From Ichthyophonus hoferi (Eukaryota; Opisthokonta; Ichthyosporea; Ichthyophonida; Ichthyophonidae): DNA of 61,338 bases. Location: NCBI GenBank assembly GCA_002751075.1, contig NAOQ01000006.1, positions 324,149 through 385,486 of the forward strand. The letters run 5' to 3'. The position numbers and the translations under genes were made by a program. The notes beneath the pieces were generated by a model. That model had not been told where the DNA came from. It made no database searches and saw only the letters and a list, made by a program, of their open reading frames with translations. Each line of letters opens with the position of its first letter. Position 1 is the stretch's first letter. Shown here one piece after another: positions 12,354 through 26,500 of the stretch.

Positions 12354-14360
12354 TTAAGTATGTTTTTTGTCTCGTATGTATTTTGACATCTGCCTTTTCA
12401 AAGCCTTAAGATGTTTTTTTTTTGACGAATTGTACCTAGATTATAATATGATTATGTTGTAGAACTACTGTTGTCTAATTAAAAGACTGAGGCTTGTGTT
12501 GCATGTTACAAATTCTGTTGTTTTGTGTATGTTATGGTATATGTAGATGTTTAGAACCGTGTATCACCCGCGATTCAGGTGATAAATAAGCTTAACTGAA
12601 GAACACATTGATGATATGCCCATCAAACCATGTATGTGTGGAGCATATTACAGTGGCCCCCAATATGTTAGTAATGGAAATATTCGAAATATTCTTGTTT
12701 CATAATACCAGGCACCCGAGGGGCCCGGGATTGATTTGTGGAGGATAATAAGGATGAAATAATAAAGAAATGATGAAAAAAAAATCTATCGCGTCTTGTA
12801 TAATGTAAGCTTGTTTTAACTTGTATTCTGTAATACATGTACAAACAATCCTGTTGGCATATTGTGTTCATTTAATGTGATGGGGCAATATAATATGTAG
12901 GAAATTTGAAGTCTTGACAATGCGCCTTTCATTTCTTGATTGGTCGTAAGGTCATCAGGAAACAATGACATGATTTTTTGCAATTAAGATATGTCCCAAT
13001 CTTAATCAAATAGCATTCTATTAGCACAATAGTTTTGTATGTCGAGTCTTTTTCTTGGAGAAACTATGCAATAAACTACTCATTGTACAGTTAATATATA
13101 TATATATATATTCCAAATCAAGCACTATGGTGGTTCAAAAACCAGCACAATCATCTTTACAATTAGCAATTGAATATATAACTAGACTAAAAGTAACTAC
13201 TACTTTTCTATGAATTTACAGTAATCATATAAGTGATGTTTGCATTATAGTTTCAGGGTGGATAACTTGATAAGTTTATCAAGATTATTACGTATAACTA
13301 TACCAAAAACAGTACGGAGATATGTGGTATGAACCTAGTTAGAAAATTCAATAGTCCTTTTTTTTATAGAACAGGCTGGCTAAGCAAGTTAATGTAATCT
13401 TGATTTTTATTAAAAACTGTAGCAGGGAAACACTTCTCAAGCCATCTTAGACGTCGCCATTTAAAGAGAAGCTCCACTTCAATCCTGACGAATGCAATAT
13501 GGGTACCCAGTCCCTTAATAAAAAGAAACATACGTTTATGCTATCATGTTTTTGGTTTTTGTGTTGTGAATGGCCAATGGAATCATCAATTGTAATCTAA
13601 TTCTAGGTACATGTTACTAAGTTATTGATGGGACAGGTTAGCTCTAACAGATTAGTTGAAATACTATTTATCCACATACATTCCAAGGCTGTTTACTATA
13701 TCATTGCAATCACAGTTAAAGCTATTCATGATATGAATATACTAATATTTCTTTTACACTAATATAACATATATATATATGATGCAATCCATCAGTGATT
13801 AGCTATAAATAATCAGTAAAATAAAGTGTAATCGAGGCTGTTACAAGATCGTTAACTGCGAATGAACTAAGCCAAAGGTGCCATATGTGCTTTCGTATTG
13901 GCTAAAAGTCTTTTGTGTTTGTAAACACATCTTCAATTGGTTAGACCTGTCTCATAGTTTGGCCAAATTCCTGGTAACAAGCGGTGATGCAATGATCAGT
14001 TTTATGTTAGTTATTGTTCTCAGATAAGTAAATTGATTTGTCAATGCAAAGTATGCGGCATGTTACATCAATGAGGAAATTGATTAATTTTTCATCTAAA
14101 ATGAAGTCACAATAATGTTTGAGTATCGAGGTAAGATAAGACGATTCCAGTGGGTCTCTGAAAATCTTTACATACAAAACTTGGCGTTCATTTATTATTC
14201 GTTAGGTTAAATTGATTTGTCGACACATTATAGTATAAGATTATAAGATTATCGAGCCAAGATCGGACAATTAATTCTATTGAGCCTCAATGATTTTTTT
14301 TTAAGTTAATTGTCTTAACCAGTAAGGATTGTTACAATCGGTCCAATCTACATTCATGAA
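12354..14360. other. Intergenic, AT-rich
   Basis: This is the 3' flank of the FFAT gene. An ATTAAA candidate poly(A) signal lies near 12478. A (TA)n run lies near 13094-13111. No exon or RNA gene could be supported. Confidence 0.5.
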
Positions 14361-15107
14361 CACAGCTAAGCGGGTGTTAACCAAAATTAACATCAAGCAA
14401 AGGTCGGGAAAGTATGAAAGAAACAAAAACAACTAATAATGAACACTGTTCTCAGTCGTCAATATTTACTGTTCAATTTATGTACTTCATGTTTTTCATA
14501 TTATGTCTATAGTTATCAAAAAGTTGAAAGAGATAATCCAGATATTTTACTAAAAGGCCAGCTAGCTGAGTCTGGTGTTGATTCTTCTGATAGTAATAAT
14601 TCCATAGCTAGTTATGAATATCCCACTGAACTCAAAATCAACAATACTTTAATTCATTGAGCAGTAATATAAAAATGAATGCTGGCGTAGTCAGCTAGCT
14701 TACTTATACGACAATCCAGGTCTCTACAGATATTCGGTAATAGAAAGGAAAATGAAAATCTGATGCTCTCCAATACGATTGCACCCTTTTTAAAATAGGC
14801 GAATTATTTAGCCAGAAATACTATCTAAGGTCTAAGTTAGGTTCAAGGTTAGGTTTTAGAGTTTGGGTCCTAGAATATGGTTAGAAAGTATTGAATCTCT
14901 TTTAGAAAAGCAGGGGTTTGGAGGTGGCAGTCCCCGAGAGAAAAATAAGTTAAAAAATAGTTTCAAACGGGAACGAAATCGCAGTTTCCGTGTTATTTCT
15001 AATTTGTTTTACCGCGCTCTGATCCCGTTTTCAACTCACACTTCTGTTTACTTTTACACTTCATTTCACCGCCAGTGCCAACTTTTGGGTTAACACCCGT
15101 ATAGCTA
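14361..15107. mobile_element. Possible DNA transposon-like element with inverted ends
   Basis: The left end (about 14361-14383) contains AGCT, a few variable bases, then GGGTGTTAACC and AAAA. The right end (about 15084-15107) reads as its reverse complement, TTTTGGGTTAACACCCG followed by TATAGCT. The arms match over roughly 20 positions with few differences. The enclosed 0.7 kb is richer in GC than its flanks. No transposase is present, so this would be a non-autonomous element. A target duplication is not clear, although GCTAAG occurs on both sides. The same core, GGGTGTTAACC, is found again near 33078. Confidence 0.35.
14513..14660 (+). CDS. Coding-like tail exon inside the inverted-end element
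   Basis: After a pyrimidine-rich tract ending TCTATAG there is an open frame of about 48 codons ending in TGA at 14660. Its composition is acidic and Ser/Asn-rich, as in QLAESGVDSSDSNN, and unlike the random Tyr/Ile-rich frames of the window. This is what a last exon of a disordered protein tail would look like. No upstream exon was found, so it may be a captured or dead fragment. Function unknown. Confidence 0.25.
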
Positions 15108-17539
15108 AGTTTAATAACCTAAATGGGGCCAGTTATAAATATCTGTTGTATTTCCTTATATAGCTCATTGGTTAATTCAATATATGCAAATTATGCATCA
15201 ATAAATCAATTATAACTACATGTTCGTTCGGAGTTAGCGATATTGTAACACTTCGTGGCAAGGACATATCAGCTTGATACTGCAGAATTCAAAAAATCTA
15301 ACGAGTTCAATACTGTATGGTTCGTGTACCCACATTAGGTAATTTTGTAAAAGTGGCTAGGGTGCTGCACCCTAAATATCAAGTATATGTAAATCACTAT
15401 GCAAGGTAGAACGAGAGATGTCTAAACATTTTCGAGTACAGCTATGTTAGAAGCAGAACCTTAATAAAATGTACTACATTAGCATAATCTTATTTTGAGA
15501 CATGTTAAATGTATATGGTGAGAAAATAATTGGACCATCCATCTTGATACAGTTGACAATTGTGAATAACATTTGAACCCAGGCTTCACTAGTTGGGGTA
15601 CTTGTATATGAAAATATCATAAATAAATCTGATATCCATGCTTTTTAAGGAGTTTATAAATTTTGTCGATGTCCAAGCATAAATTAGATTTTTCCGGAAC
15701 TATTTTACATGCTTACTTCCTATGCCAGTCCAGGCCCTCTATTGTGAAATATTTAACAACCCCAAAGACACCTTAGCCATGATTTCTAATTAGCATTATG
15801 GAAATGAAAAAAACTCCAATTATGACATTAAAACACATCAGTCATCATAACTCGAAGACCATTTTCTTTTAGAGTATAGGTTAGGTTTAATTAACATGTT
15901 TATTAACACGTTGTCAATTAGCATTTTGACTGTTCAGATGGGCTTTTGTCATAGTCCAGGTAAATGGAGAATCATTCCTTCAAGCTTGACATTGATGCAA
16001 AGCTATTGTTGGAGGTTGAATCAAAATTGAAGTCTGCAGGAGAGGAGTGTTGTTAGGCTGATCATGAGCGGTTGAGTCTTCTGAATCTGTTAGAGGGAAT
16101 ATTTTAATTTTTTTATTTATTTTTGCAGAGCATGCCCAAGTGATGGGAATTAGCAATAACTGAGTGTTGGACTGGTATAATGTTTTAAAAAAGTAACGTT
16201 CTGGCTTCCAATCATTTAGAATAACAAAGCAACTTTTATTCTAAGTCAAACAATGTTTATTTACAAGTATAATTTTTAGTCTTTAATAAAGTCCTGAATT
16301 TTGGTTATATAGTTTTGGTGCATGTAACTAACCAGTTCGTTGCTTATAGTCCTAACAGCCAAGTTATTCATTAGACTTGAAATTATGTCCGCCTTTATTC
16401 GGGTACCATTGTGTATGCAGTACCTCTTGCTACACTTTTACTTTCTTCTAGTTAACTTATAATTAGATTAGTTTCCAAACATCTATTTCTGTATGCCCAC
16501 AATAAAAATAAAATTCCTAAGTTTAAATTCCATACAAATCATTATGCTGATTTCTAGTGTCAACGTATGATGAAAATCTAACTGTGCTAAAGTATCTATT
16601 AATAAGTGTCGCATTGTTAAAATAATCAACTTTAGGTAAAGATCATAACTGCTAATTAACTAGACCCCTATTCTAAATAGTGTTGTGTTTCTAACCTACT
16701 CAGTTCTATACATATTTATAATACTTACAAAATATATAAAAACATATGCCTATACCGGCTTTTACGGCAACAGTTGTACGTTTGAAGTTACAGTCATTGA
16801 AAATTACTTAACAAATTGAAATATATATTTTGTTGTGTTTCACTGAGTAGCAGATTAGCCAATAACTGCATTGTTTTGAGGGGTCACAGAATAAATGTGT
16901 TAACTTGGCTCAAACTCACTAAAATATTAGTAAATACATAGTGCATAATTTAATTAAATTTCAATAGATTAGATTTGTTTTATAAATCAAATTAATTGTA
17001 AAGTATCCTTAAATTTATTAAATTAATGTACGACAAATATAAATGCAAATAGTAAAGCAAAAATTGTTGTTGAAAACGTGGATAACCATGAAACTTACTA
17101 ATTAACAACAATTGCTAATAAAATCCTATTGCACGTAACTTCCAGCACCTCTTATTTCGCATTGGTGGAAAAAAGATGGCTTGGATTTTTTCTAGTTAAA
17201 CTACAGCCCTTTTATTGGTCGTATAAATATAGTTAAATGGCTATAAATAACGACTTATAATCTTTATACCTTCCATATATGGCTGTAGATTATGCAATCG
17301 CCAGGGAGATCTCGTTTCCCTTTGTAGTGCGATGGAAATAAATATCTTTAGCTGCGTATAATAAATATCTTCAGCTGCGTATAATAAATATAGACAGTAG
17401 GATAGTAGGGCTTTTTCCCAAACCAGCCAAGAGTCCTAAGACTAGTTACTGTGCACAACACAGGTTGAACGTAGAATTATATACACTATTATAGTTGGGG
17501 TGGAGTGGTAATTATTAGTAAGGCAGTCACACCACCAAC
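15108..17539. other. Intergenic region upstream of VIPAS39
   Basis: AT-rich. A coding-like patch of 31 codons at 15965-16057 begins MENHSFKLDIDAK and is of unknown meaning. At about 17335-17385 a 24-base unit containing AGCTGCGTATAATAAATAT is repeated in tandem. The VIPAS39 promoter should lie just before 17540, but no core element is clear. Confidence 0.45.
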
Positions 17540-20500
17540 ATGCCGGTGTCTCTCGATAAAAGAAGTGTTCTAGGTAAGTACTTGTAAGATTTTATATAGT
17601 ACCAAGGCGTAGGGTAAAAATTGCAATGTATAAGAGAGAGAATATTACACAGAGGAAAAGAACAGAAATGAGAGAGAGAGGTTGCGGAATAAACAACACA
17701 TAAGTATGCATACATAGCAAGAGTGCAAGACAGACTCTAGATTGAACAAGTAGCGGTATTTTGCTTTAAGCAACGATAAATAGGCAGACCTGCTCAGTCA
17801 TATACACAAACTTTATACTCATCCTTTTACTTCATCTATACAATTATCTGATTGTCTTTAGACCCTTCACACTATCCTTTCACACCTCTTTATGACCTAC
17901 TGGTAATCATTCTTTGTGGGGGGTGCTCTTGGTGATGGTCCTATAAACAGATCTAGACTCTCGTCACCAACAGAAGCTGTTGATAGAAGGATGGGAGGAA
18001 AAATTTGAACCCCAAAGTTTTACATCACCAAACCCAAGGTAAGGGCCATACTACCATCAGAGTTAGGCAGTCTCTATCAACTCTGCTTATATATATATAT
18101 ATATATGTATATATATACCATATTGTATAGGGAAGAAGAGGTGGTTGGATGGGTTAGAATAATATGGGCTCCATGGCGTGTACAACATTGACCATCTCCT
18201 CATTTCTAGCCCCAAAATGTCAGGCTCTCCTACGTCCTTTTCACCTCGTCTTCCTTCAATGCCAAAAACATTTTTTTCACATCAGGATGACCTTATCGCT
18301 GTTACAGCCCCAGAAAGGTAAGAGGGCTTATTACCTCGTGCTCACAGGGGCATATGCATTTCTATAACATTACCAGGAATCACATCCACCTCCCCACAGG
18401 GAAGTTTTCTCCTAGTCTTAGGGGTATACATTTAGTACATAAATACAAATAAACATCTAGAAGGGCACTCGCACAAATATATACGTATATAACTTGATAT
18501 ATAGCTGCCTATAATTACTCAAATATACTTACAGTTACTTCATTACCTATATCCATACTTTTATACAAGTACATAACATGAAAATATAATAATATACAAG
18601 CCTACACATATATGCATCAACTCAAATTTAAAAGTATATTGGTTGCCATGACCTATGTTATAATGAACTGTAGAGCCTAATCGTATTGCGAGAGTGCCTG
18701 TATATTTTAACCTAATGTCTTACTTGACTAGATTTAGTATAACAAGTTTATTTAGCACTGGAGTATGTATTACCTCGGTGAGAAAACAAACTTTTAATTT
18801 TATAGCTATTTTTAAAATATTGTTTTGTTGGTCTAATAGTGTATGATCAGTGTTGTATTTCTTTATATTGAGGGAGAAACAGGTCCCAAGCAGCCGAATG
18901 ATTGGTACATATATACACAGTACAGGATAATTGGCTGGAGGTGCATTAAGATGGGGTTTATGGTGTGATCTTCTACCAATCATATCGTAGATAGTGTAAA
19001 TGCAGGGGCGTAGTATCATAGTTGATTTATATAAAATGTAAAATATGAAATATGAAGTACAACATAAACAATATACAATATAAAATATTGAATATACAGT
19101 ATAGCATATACAAGATACAACATATAACATGCAACATAAAATCTACAATGCACAATCTAAAATATAAAATATAAAGCGCCCTCTCTATTGGTAGCTGTCA
19201 TTAGTGTAGATTGACCACAATGTACATGACCCACTAGGTGATCACTACTGGCCTCCTGTTTTATAAGGAACTACCCAATGGAGACCTATCATTGTTTTGT
19301 ATTTATACAATACAGTGTTGCAACCTGCTCCTTTATACTCGGGATCTACCACTTTATTGGCCAATATCACACCACCTACAATTTGTTTATATTAACTTTT
19401 TTTATTGAAGTATTTTGGCTATCATAGGCCATCTATAATTATTACCCCAATCTGGCTTCCTGGTAGGTCAGATATATAGTTATATATGTCTCAGGTAGAT
19501 GGATTAGACTTAGGATTGGATTAGTTGGCCATGGGTGGAGGTAGTCTTGATATAGATGGTTGAGGTATTGATTGGAAGAGCCACACCTAGACCTAGGAGG
19601 GTTTCAGTGCCCACCTTGTATGACTCAAGATATGGGATAATGATAACTAAGACCCTTGCTATTCTAACACCGTCCCCACTTCCCATCCCATACAATCTAT
19701 CTCTCCCCAGCCCGGATAGTACAGATCATATTCAGTCTAGTAATACTCGGAGGCCATCTGCCTTACATTCCTCTAGTTTCCTTCGCACCGCAAGCTCGCC
19801 ATCATTACGCCGTCCCCCCAATCTGGTAAGTTGAAGGACTTTGAAGTGACGTCATAACATGACAATGTACTCATGCCGTACCTAATCGATACGCTCCTTT
19901 ACCTACCCTCCTCCACTTCGCCTCGCCTATCTCCCTTCCCCTACCCCTCCTCTACTGCTCATCCACCTTTACCTCTCTACCTTCCTGTACCTATTCTTTT
20001 GTTATTAATGTGTTAATATTTAAATGCAATCAAAACAAGAGTGCTATTTTTTTCCTTCTCTCCAATTATTATTATAGACGTAGATAAACATGTGGGCATT
20101 ACACTAGTGCGTTCTGCCAATTATGTGAGCTATAATGGCATAACTCTACTCAATAGCAACATGCCTATATGAGGTTATTGTGACCAATTTAAGGTAAAAT
20201 GGCTTAGACCCTACCATACATGAATTACGTATAGTTTCTCCGATCTACAGCATTACAACCTCTTGCCCTCATACCCAATGAAATACAGCATTTTAGTTTT
20301 ACATCAATGCTACCAGTTTGGACTTCATTATTAAAAAACCCCCAAAAAAGTTACCCCATGTATGGCTCACATTAATTCCTGGACCAATCAATTCATGAGA
20401 CCATACAAAGTGGAAAATAATTAATTATTGTCAGCCAATAAAATCTGTCAGTGTTCATTAGTGGTTGGTCTTCCATAGTTTTTAAAGTATTTTTTGGATC

Positions 20501-23500
20501 CCATGAGATCGCACGAGACACGATCGATAAAGGTTGCGCCATTTGATAGGCTAAATTGGGTGATAGATAACGAGGGCTATTGGTACTTAGCCACAACATT
20601 TATTATTTGTCTAATTACATGTAATATTTTTAAATGAAACCCGGCATGCTGTTGCTTTATTGGCCAGGCCAGTCTTATAACAAATTATTAATAACTTGAT
20701 TAAACGGGGTAGAATAAGATGTCTTAAAGAGGCAATCTACCAGTGCATTAATCGCATGTCTATCCAATTATCTACATGCAAACACATGGGCACATTCATA
20801 AACGCCAATGCGAATAATGGCATGTGAGAATATTATAATCTTTAATAGGTTGTTGAACTGTGGTAGTACATGAGTTCTCTTAATCTGCCTCTCTATCACC
20901 TACCCTACCTTACTCTCTTTACATTTGTCAACACCATACGGGTCCACCCTTCACTTCCTAATATTGTCTAATGTGTACCAGTTTTAAGATACTACCACGA
21001 GTCTTTTATTTACTTTTGTCCTGCAATATCACTCTTACTGTCTCACGCTCTCGTCTCCCTTGTGTAACTATATGTACTTGTAATATAGGCTGGATGTATG
21101 TTATGCTATAGTACACACCTTGTTATGCTATCCTTCCTTATATACAGCCCTGTACCTACCGCCCCTCCGACTATTTGGTCATGCCTATATAAGGCGATTG
21201 TCTTACTCCACATGATAGTTGGGCCTTTTTGATTACATATCTCTTTTCTCTCCCTCTCTATCACCCTGCTACTTCATGACTTTTAGCCAGTATACATCAC
21301 TAATGATTACGCGGTGCAGAAGGATTCGTTTGACGATATATGCAATCCGTTCGATGATGATGCATTTGACCCCGAACAGGCCTATAGGTGGGTGGGAAGG
21401 GGGTGAGATAGGAGATGGAATAGGAGAAACAGTGGGATCAGGGGTTGTGTGCTTGACTCTAACATGGTATATAACTAGTATTTAATATTCCAAGTTTATG
21501 GGAGATCTGTGTACCCTGACAAGAGATTGTACCGTGTAAGGGGCCACCTGGTTGGATGTAGACTCCGTCTAATCATTGCATAGCCATGTGTACGTTGCCT
21601 TTACTCTATTTATAACCATATTAAATTTCTAAACCAATGGTAATTATTGTATAAATAGATCACATTACTACTCAATAGCTGGAATGAAAGCACACATTGA
21701 CGTCAGGCTATATATATATATATGTCTCGACTCCTTGTAGGCTTGGGGCATAAAGAGTAGGCTATCTCATTACACCTTACCATGCATGTATATACACCTT
21801 CTTCTCTATCTATATCTATCCTAACAAGATAGTAAAGGTATGCAGGGCCTATCTAATACTCTAGTTCGGTTAGAATTTTATAGGCTTAAGACAAGGTACT
21901 AAGAGGACGATCACTAGGACTGTATTGATTGCATTATTATTTTAATGGCTCCAGCCGACCAATCAATTAGCATACCTTTTAGCTTCTTCTGAAAATAAAT
22001 ATCCAACATTTATTGACGGACAGAGAGAGAGAGGGTTGTGTATGTGACCTTTACAATTGGTAGGTATGATCATCTAGGTTAACATGTTTGTGAGGCTATT
22101 GGTGGCTTCTAACAATATCTAACACATGGTTGGCTATGGCTATACTTTAATACGTGCGGCCTAACCAATTGTCGGTCCCTACATGATGAGATGATCCCCA
22201 TAGACTGACTCTAAGAGAAATTTTACAGAAAAGAGAATATGGGGGTCTCCACATTTGAACTTTTACAACGCGAAATAGGGCAATTAAAAGGTAAATATTG
22301 GCTATAGATCAGGCACCACGTGGGTCATTTTGATTGATTCTTCTCCCTCCTTTACTCTCTTCTTTTTCTATTGACTAGTCATTGAAGGCCATCCACATAT
22401 CATTGTATATTTTAAATATTCTACGACCTACACATGACCCAACCCACTCTATATCTATCCCTTATTAGGCTATACCTTTTAATATATGTGGCCCTGTATA
22501 CCAACTTTGTCTTTGCGACAGCCTTCCCTTTCGTCCCCCCTTGCCACCCTCATTCCTTCCCTCTCTCTTTCCTTCTCTCTTTTACTCATTCCCTCCCTCC
22601 CTCTCTTCCACCTTCCCCCCTTCCTTCTCTTCTCCCTTCCCTCCTCCCTTCCCTTTCTCTTTTCCTCTCTCTTTTACTTACTCCCTCTCTCCCTCTCTAC
22701 CTTCTTGCCCCCTTCCTTTCGTTCTCCATTCCCTCATTCCCTCCTTACAAGACTGGTGTTGTAAGATACATACGTTCTGTGTTTAATCATGCAGTGCCCA
22801 CTGACAGATGAGCGAGAACATCTACAGCATGTAATACAAGAGAAGGAAAAGGCACCCACTGTAGCGACCACTATGAGGGCACTATGGTAGGTTACCGTTC
22901 ACTGTTATATCTTTTATGTGACTTACATACTGTATACTGTATACTACATACTATATAATCTATACTGTATACTATTACACTATTGTTATCTTATTAACTT
23001 ATTATCCTACTATCTTATTATCCTACTATCTTATTATTCTACTAACGTATTATCCTACTATCTTATTATTTTACTGACGTATTATCCTACCAACTTATTA
23101 TCTTATTAACATATTATCATACCAACTTATTATACTCCTAACGTATTATTCTACCAACTTATTATACTACTAACATATTATCCTACTAACGTATTATCCT
23201 ACTAACTTATTATCCTACTATCCTCTTATCCTGCTGTTTTTAGGCTAAACGAATATTGCATTTTAGAGTTGCTTAAATCGCACACAGACAAACTGCAGTT
23301 ATTGGACACTGCTATTGCATGGTATGATGGCGAGAGTATTACTTATATTCTACAGTTCATAAAGGTATGGGCCGAAGTTTCCATGGCAACCGTCTGCATG
23401 ACCCAATAGGTGTTTAGTAAGAGTACGGGTACTCTTAATATGCTTACTATGTGTACAAGCACCACGTAGTCTAGTTGGGGTATGGGATATATGGTATATC

Positions 23501-26500
23501 TCACTTAATATATATTAATATATAGTATATTAAGATATTACTATACTACTATATTAAGCATTATGCCTATTGACACGCTTGTAGAATGCCAGATGTACCC
23601 TAATATAGGAAGGTACTATATTTAGCAATGAGTGTAACTGGTATTGTTGGTGGGTGCTAGGCAACAAGCACACCCAATCTATTTAAGAAAGCACTGATCT
23701 CTAGGCCTGTAGCCCTCGACCATTGGCTGTTCCACCTACAATCTAGGGGGCTATGGAAGGTACTGTTCCTCTGTGATTGGTTTGCTCATTCGTGATCTAG
23801 TGACGATGGTACCGCGATAGATATACACAGATATATCTATACCATAGATAGTAATAATAACAATGGTGATAGTAATAGTACTAGTAATAGTAATAAAAGC
23901 AATGATAATAATAGTAATAGTAACAGTAATAATAATAATAACAGTAATAATCAAAATATTATTAATAATAGTAATAGTAATAGTAACAGCAATAAATTGT
24001 TTTATAAAAAATAGTAATAGCAATAATAGTAATAATAATAGCAATAGCAATAATAATATTAATAATACTAATACTAATACTAATACTAATACTAATACTA
24101 AATAATAACAATGGTGAGAGTAATAGTAATAGTAATAGTAATAGTAATAATAATAATAATAATAATAGCAGTAGTGATGCCAATATTAACACTTTCCTGC
24201 TAATAATGTTCTCCTTACAGCCTCTTAGTAAACTTTATCAGGAACTAGGTCGGACACGTGATGGAATTATGCAGATGTATCAACAGGTGTTTCGAGTAAC
24301 AGATGTATGTATATGTATAGATAAAATAGGTATAGCTATAGTACGTATATATATTATTGGCTTTATATACGGTTTTTCTTTTCTTTTTACACTTATTTGT
24401 TGAAATCTACTCTCAGATATGCCATAACAGCACGTTACTCTTAATAAGAATACACTATATTGCAATACTATGTATACTATGTACACATTACTATATATCT
24501 ATGCCATCCTGCAATAGCACCTATACTTATCTCTCTCTCCCTTATTAGCCACAAGAGAAAATGATGATACTGCAGCAATGTGTAGAGATGTGTGAAAATG
24601 CACTCAATCCCGAGAAACTAGCCTTTGAAAAGCAAATGATTGAGAATCATTGGACCCTGCTGGTGCGCCAATTGCCAATCGAGGTGTGTCTTATATTCCA
24701 ATATTTGGTCTATTTCTTTTCCCTCCTGACTTCTTTTTATTTCTACTTTCAAATTATATTATATTATATTATATTATGGTTTATTATGTTATATTATATT
24801 CTGATCTTATTTAATGCATACCACATCCTTCTATTCTATCATTCTCTTATACGACCCAACATTATGATGCCTATTAGCCAGCCATAGAAACCCACGGATA
24901 AAACGGTGTGCTTGGCTTGCCAGTCTTGTCTGACTTAAAATTTAAAACACAGAAACATGATGCTGCATTGGAGGATACATTAAGTGATAAATTCCTATTG
25001 GCTCATCCAAGAGGGGGGACGGTGGTTGGGAGGTATATATGGTCTCCTCACTTACAAATATGGTCTATTAACTTACTATATATGGCCTATTATCTTTATC
25101 TTACTATATATGATCTATTATCTTACTATATATGGCCTATTATTTTACTATATATGATCTATTGTCTTACTATATATGGCTTATTATCTTACTATATATG
25201 ATCTATTATCTTACTATATATGGCTTATTGTCTTACTATATATGATATATTATCTTACTATATATGGCTTATTATCTTACTACATATGGTCTATTATCTT
25301 ACTATATATGATCTATTATCTTACTATATATGACCTATTATCTTACTATATATGGTCTCTTCACCTACTATGTATGGTCTGGTCTACTCTCTTGCTGTAT
25401 ATGGTCTATTATCTGACTAAATATGGCGTCGTCTTAATATGTAATCATTTCGTAGACCATTTCCTTAGAATATGTTAGGGCTATACGGGCGATCCTTCCA
25501 TAAGATAGATGATATGTTTGCAGTACCCCCTGAAGACAGAGATATTCCTCTAGGCCCTAAGGTCCTGAGAGGCCCCTTTCCCTGTTGCCTTCCCTCCTTC
25601 CTGTCCATAGTTCTTACCTCTCATGGTGCATACATGAACAGGAGTGTAGTGGATACGTTGTACTACTGTTGCTTCTACCACTACCAGGCCCCAGAGGATC
25701 GTCTAAGCTCACCGATTGCCATCCAGAAGGCTTTCGAGGTATTTAGATCTACCAATCATATTCATGTCTTATTGTCTCTCTTTTTCCTAGTTCATAGCCA
25801 ATAATATTAATGCTCTCCTGACTACTCTATTTATAACTATCATGGCCATGCTCTGTATGACATGGGCGCAAACAGAAATATTGAGGGTACTGATTGGACG
25901 AGGGGATACCACAGATTTCAGAGAAGCAATTTACATGGATAGCAACTGAGGCCAGGGCAGCGCTTAGTGACTGGGAGGCATTGCAGGTGGGTTAATACCT
26001 GATAAAGGGTGGCTATGATTGGTTAGATAAAGTTAGGGGAGATACTACTGGTTATGAGAGAGATATCAATCAGAAGACTAATCACACTCTCTTCCACTTT
26101 CTACAGAGCCTCTTTGTTGTGAAGGGGAACATCTTTAAGCCTGACCATCGCGATGTAAACATAGGCAATGAGAACTTGGTGTATATCCTAGCCCGTTATA
26201 AGGCGCCTATGCATGTAAGATGGCAATCTCGCCCAGGGATATTAGTTAATTAATTAATTAGATTCTAAATAGCGTGGGCACTGGTTCCTAGTTTTTTGTT
26301 GGTTGTGTTTGATTGTACTAAATAAGCCAATTATCTTTGGAGGTTTCATACATGATGCTACTAGGACGCAATCAGTTCACGCTCCAAGAATGAATGCCAT
26401 TGGCCCATATATGTCATAAAGCTGACATATGATTGGGTGGCAGCTCTTGCAGCTATTCCTATCAGATATCAAGGACAGAATGGAGCGATACCATGTTGCG

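Noticed and set aside
22434-22811. 125-codon and overlapping Ser/Leu/Pro-rich frames
   Set aside because: These are translations of a polypyrimidine tract in VIPAS39 intron 6.
23751-24192. Poly-Leu, poly-Asn and poly-Ile frames on both strands
   Set aside because: These are translations of an AAT/AGT microsatellite.
24908-24952. Starting VIPAS39 exon 11 at the earlier AG at 24922-24923
   Set aside because: It does not fit phase 0 from exon 10. The AG at 24951-24952 fits and restores a gap-free match to vertebrate VIPAS39.
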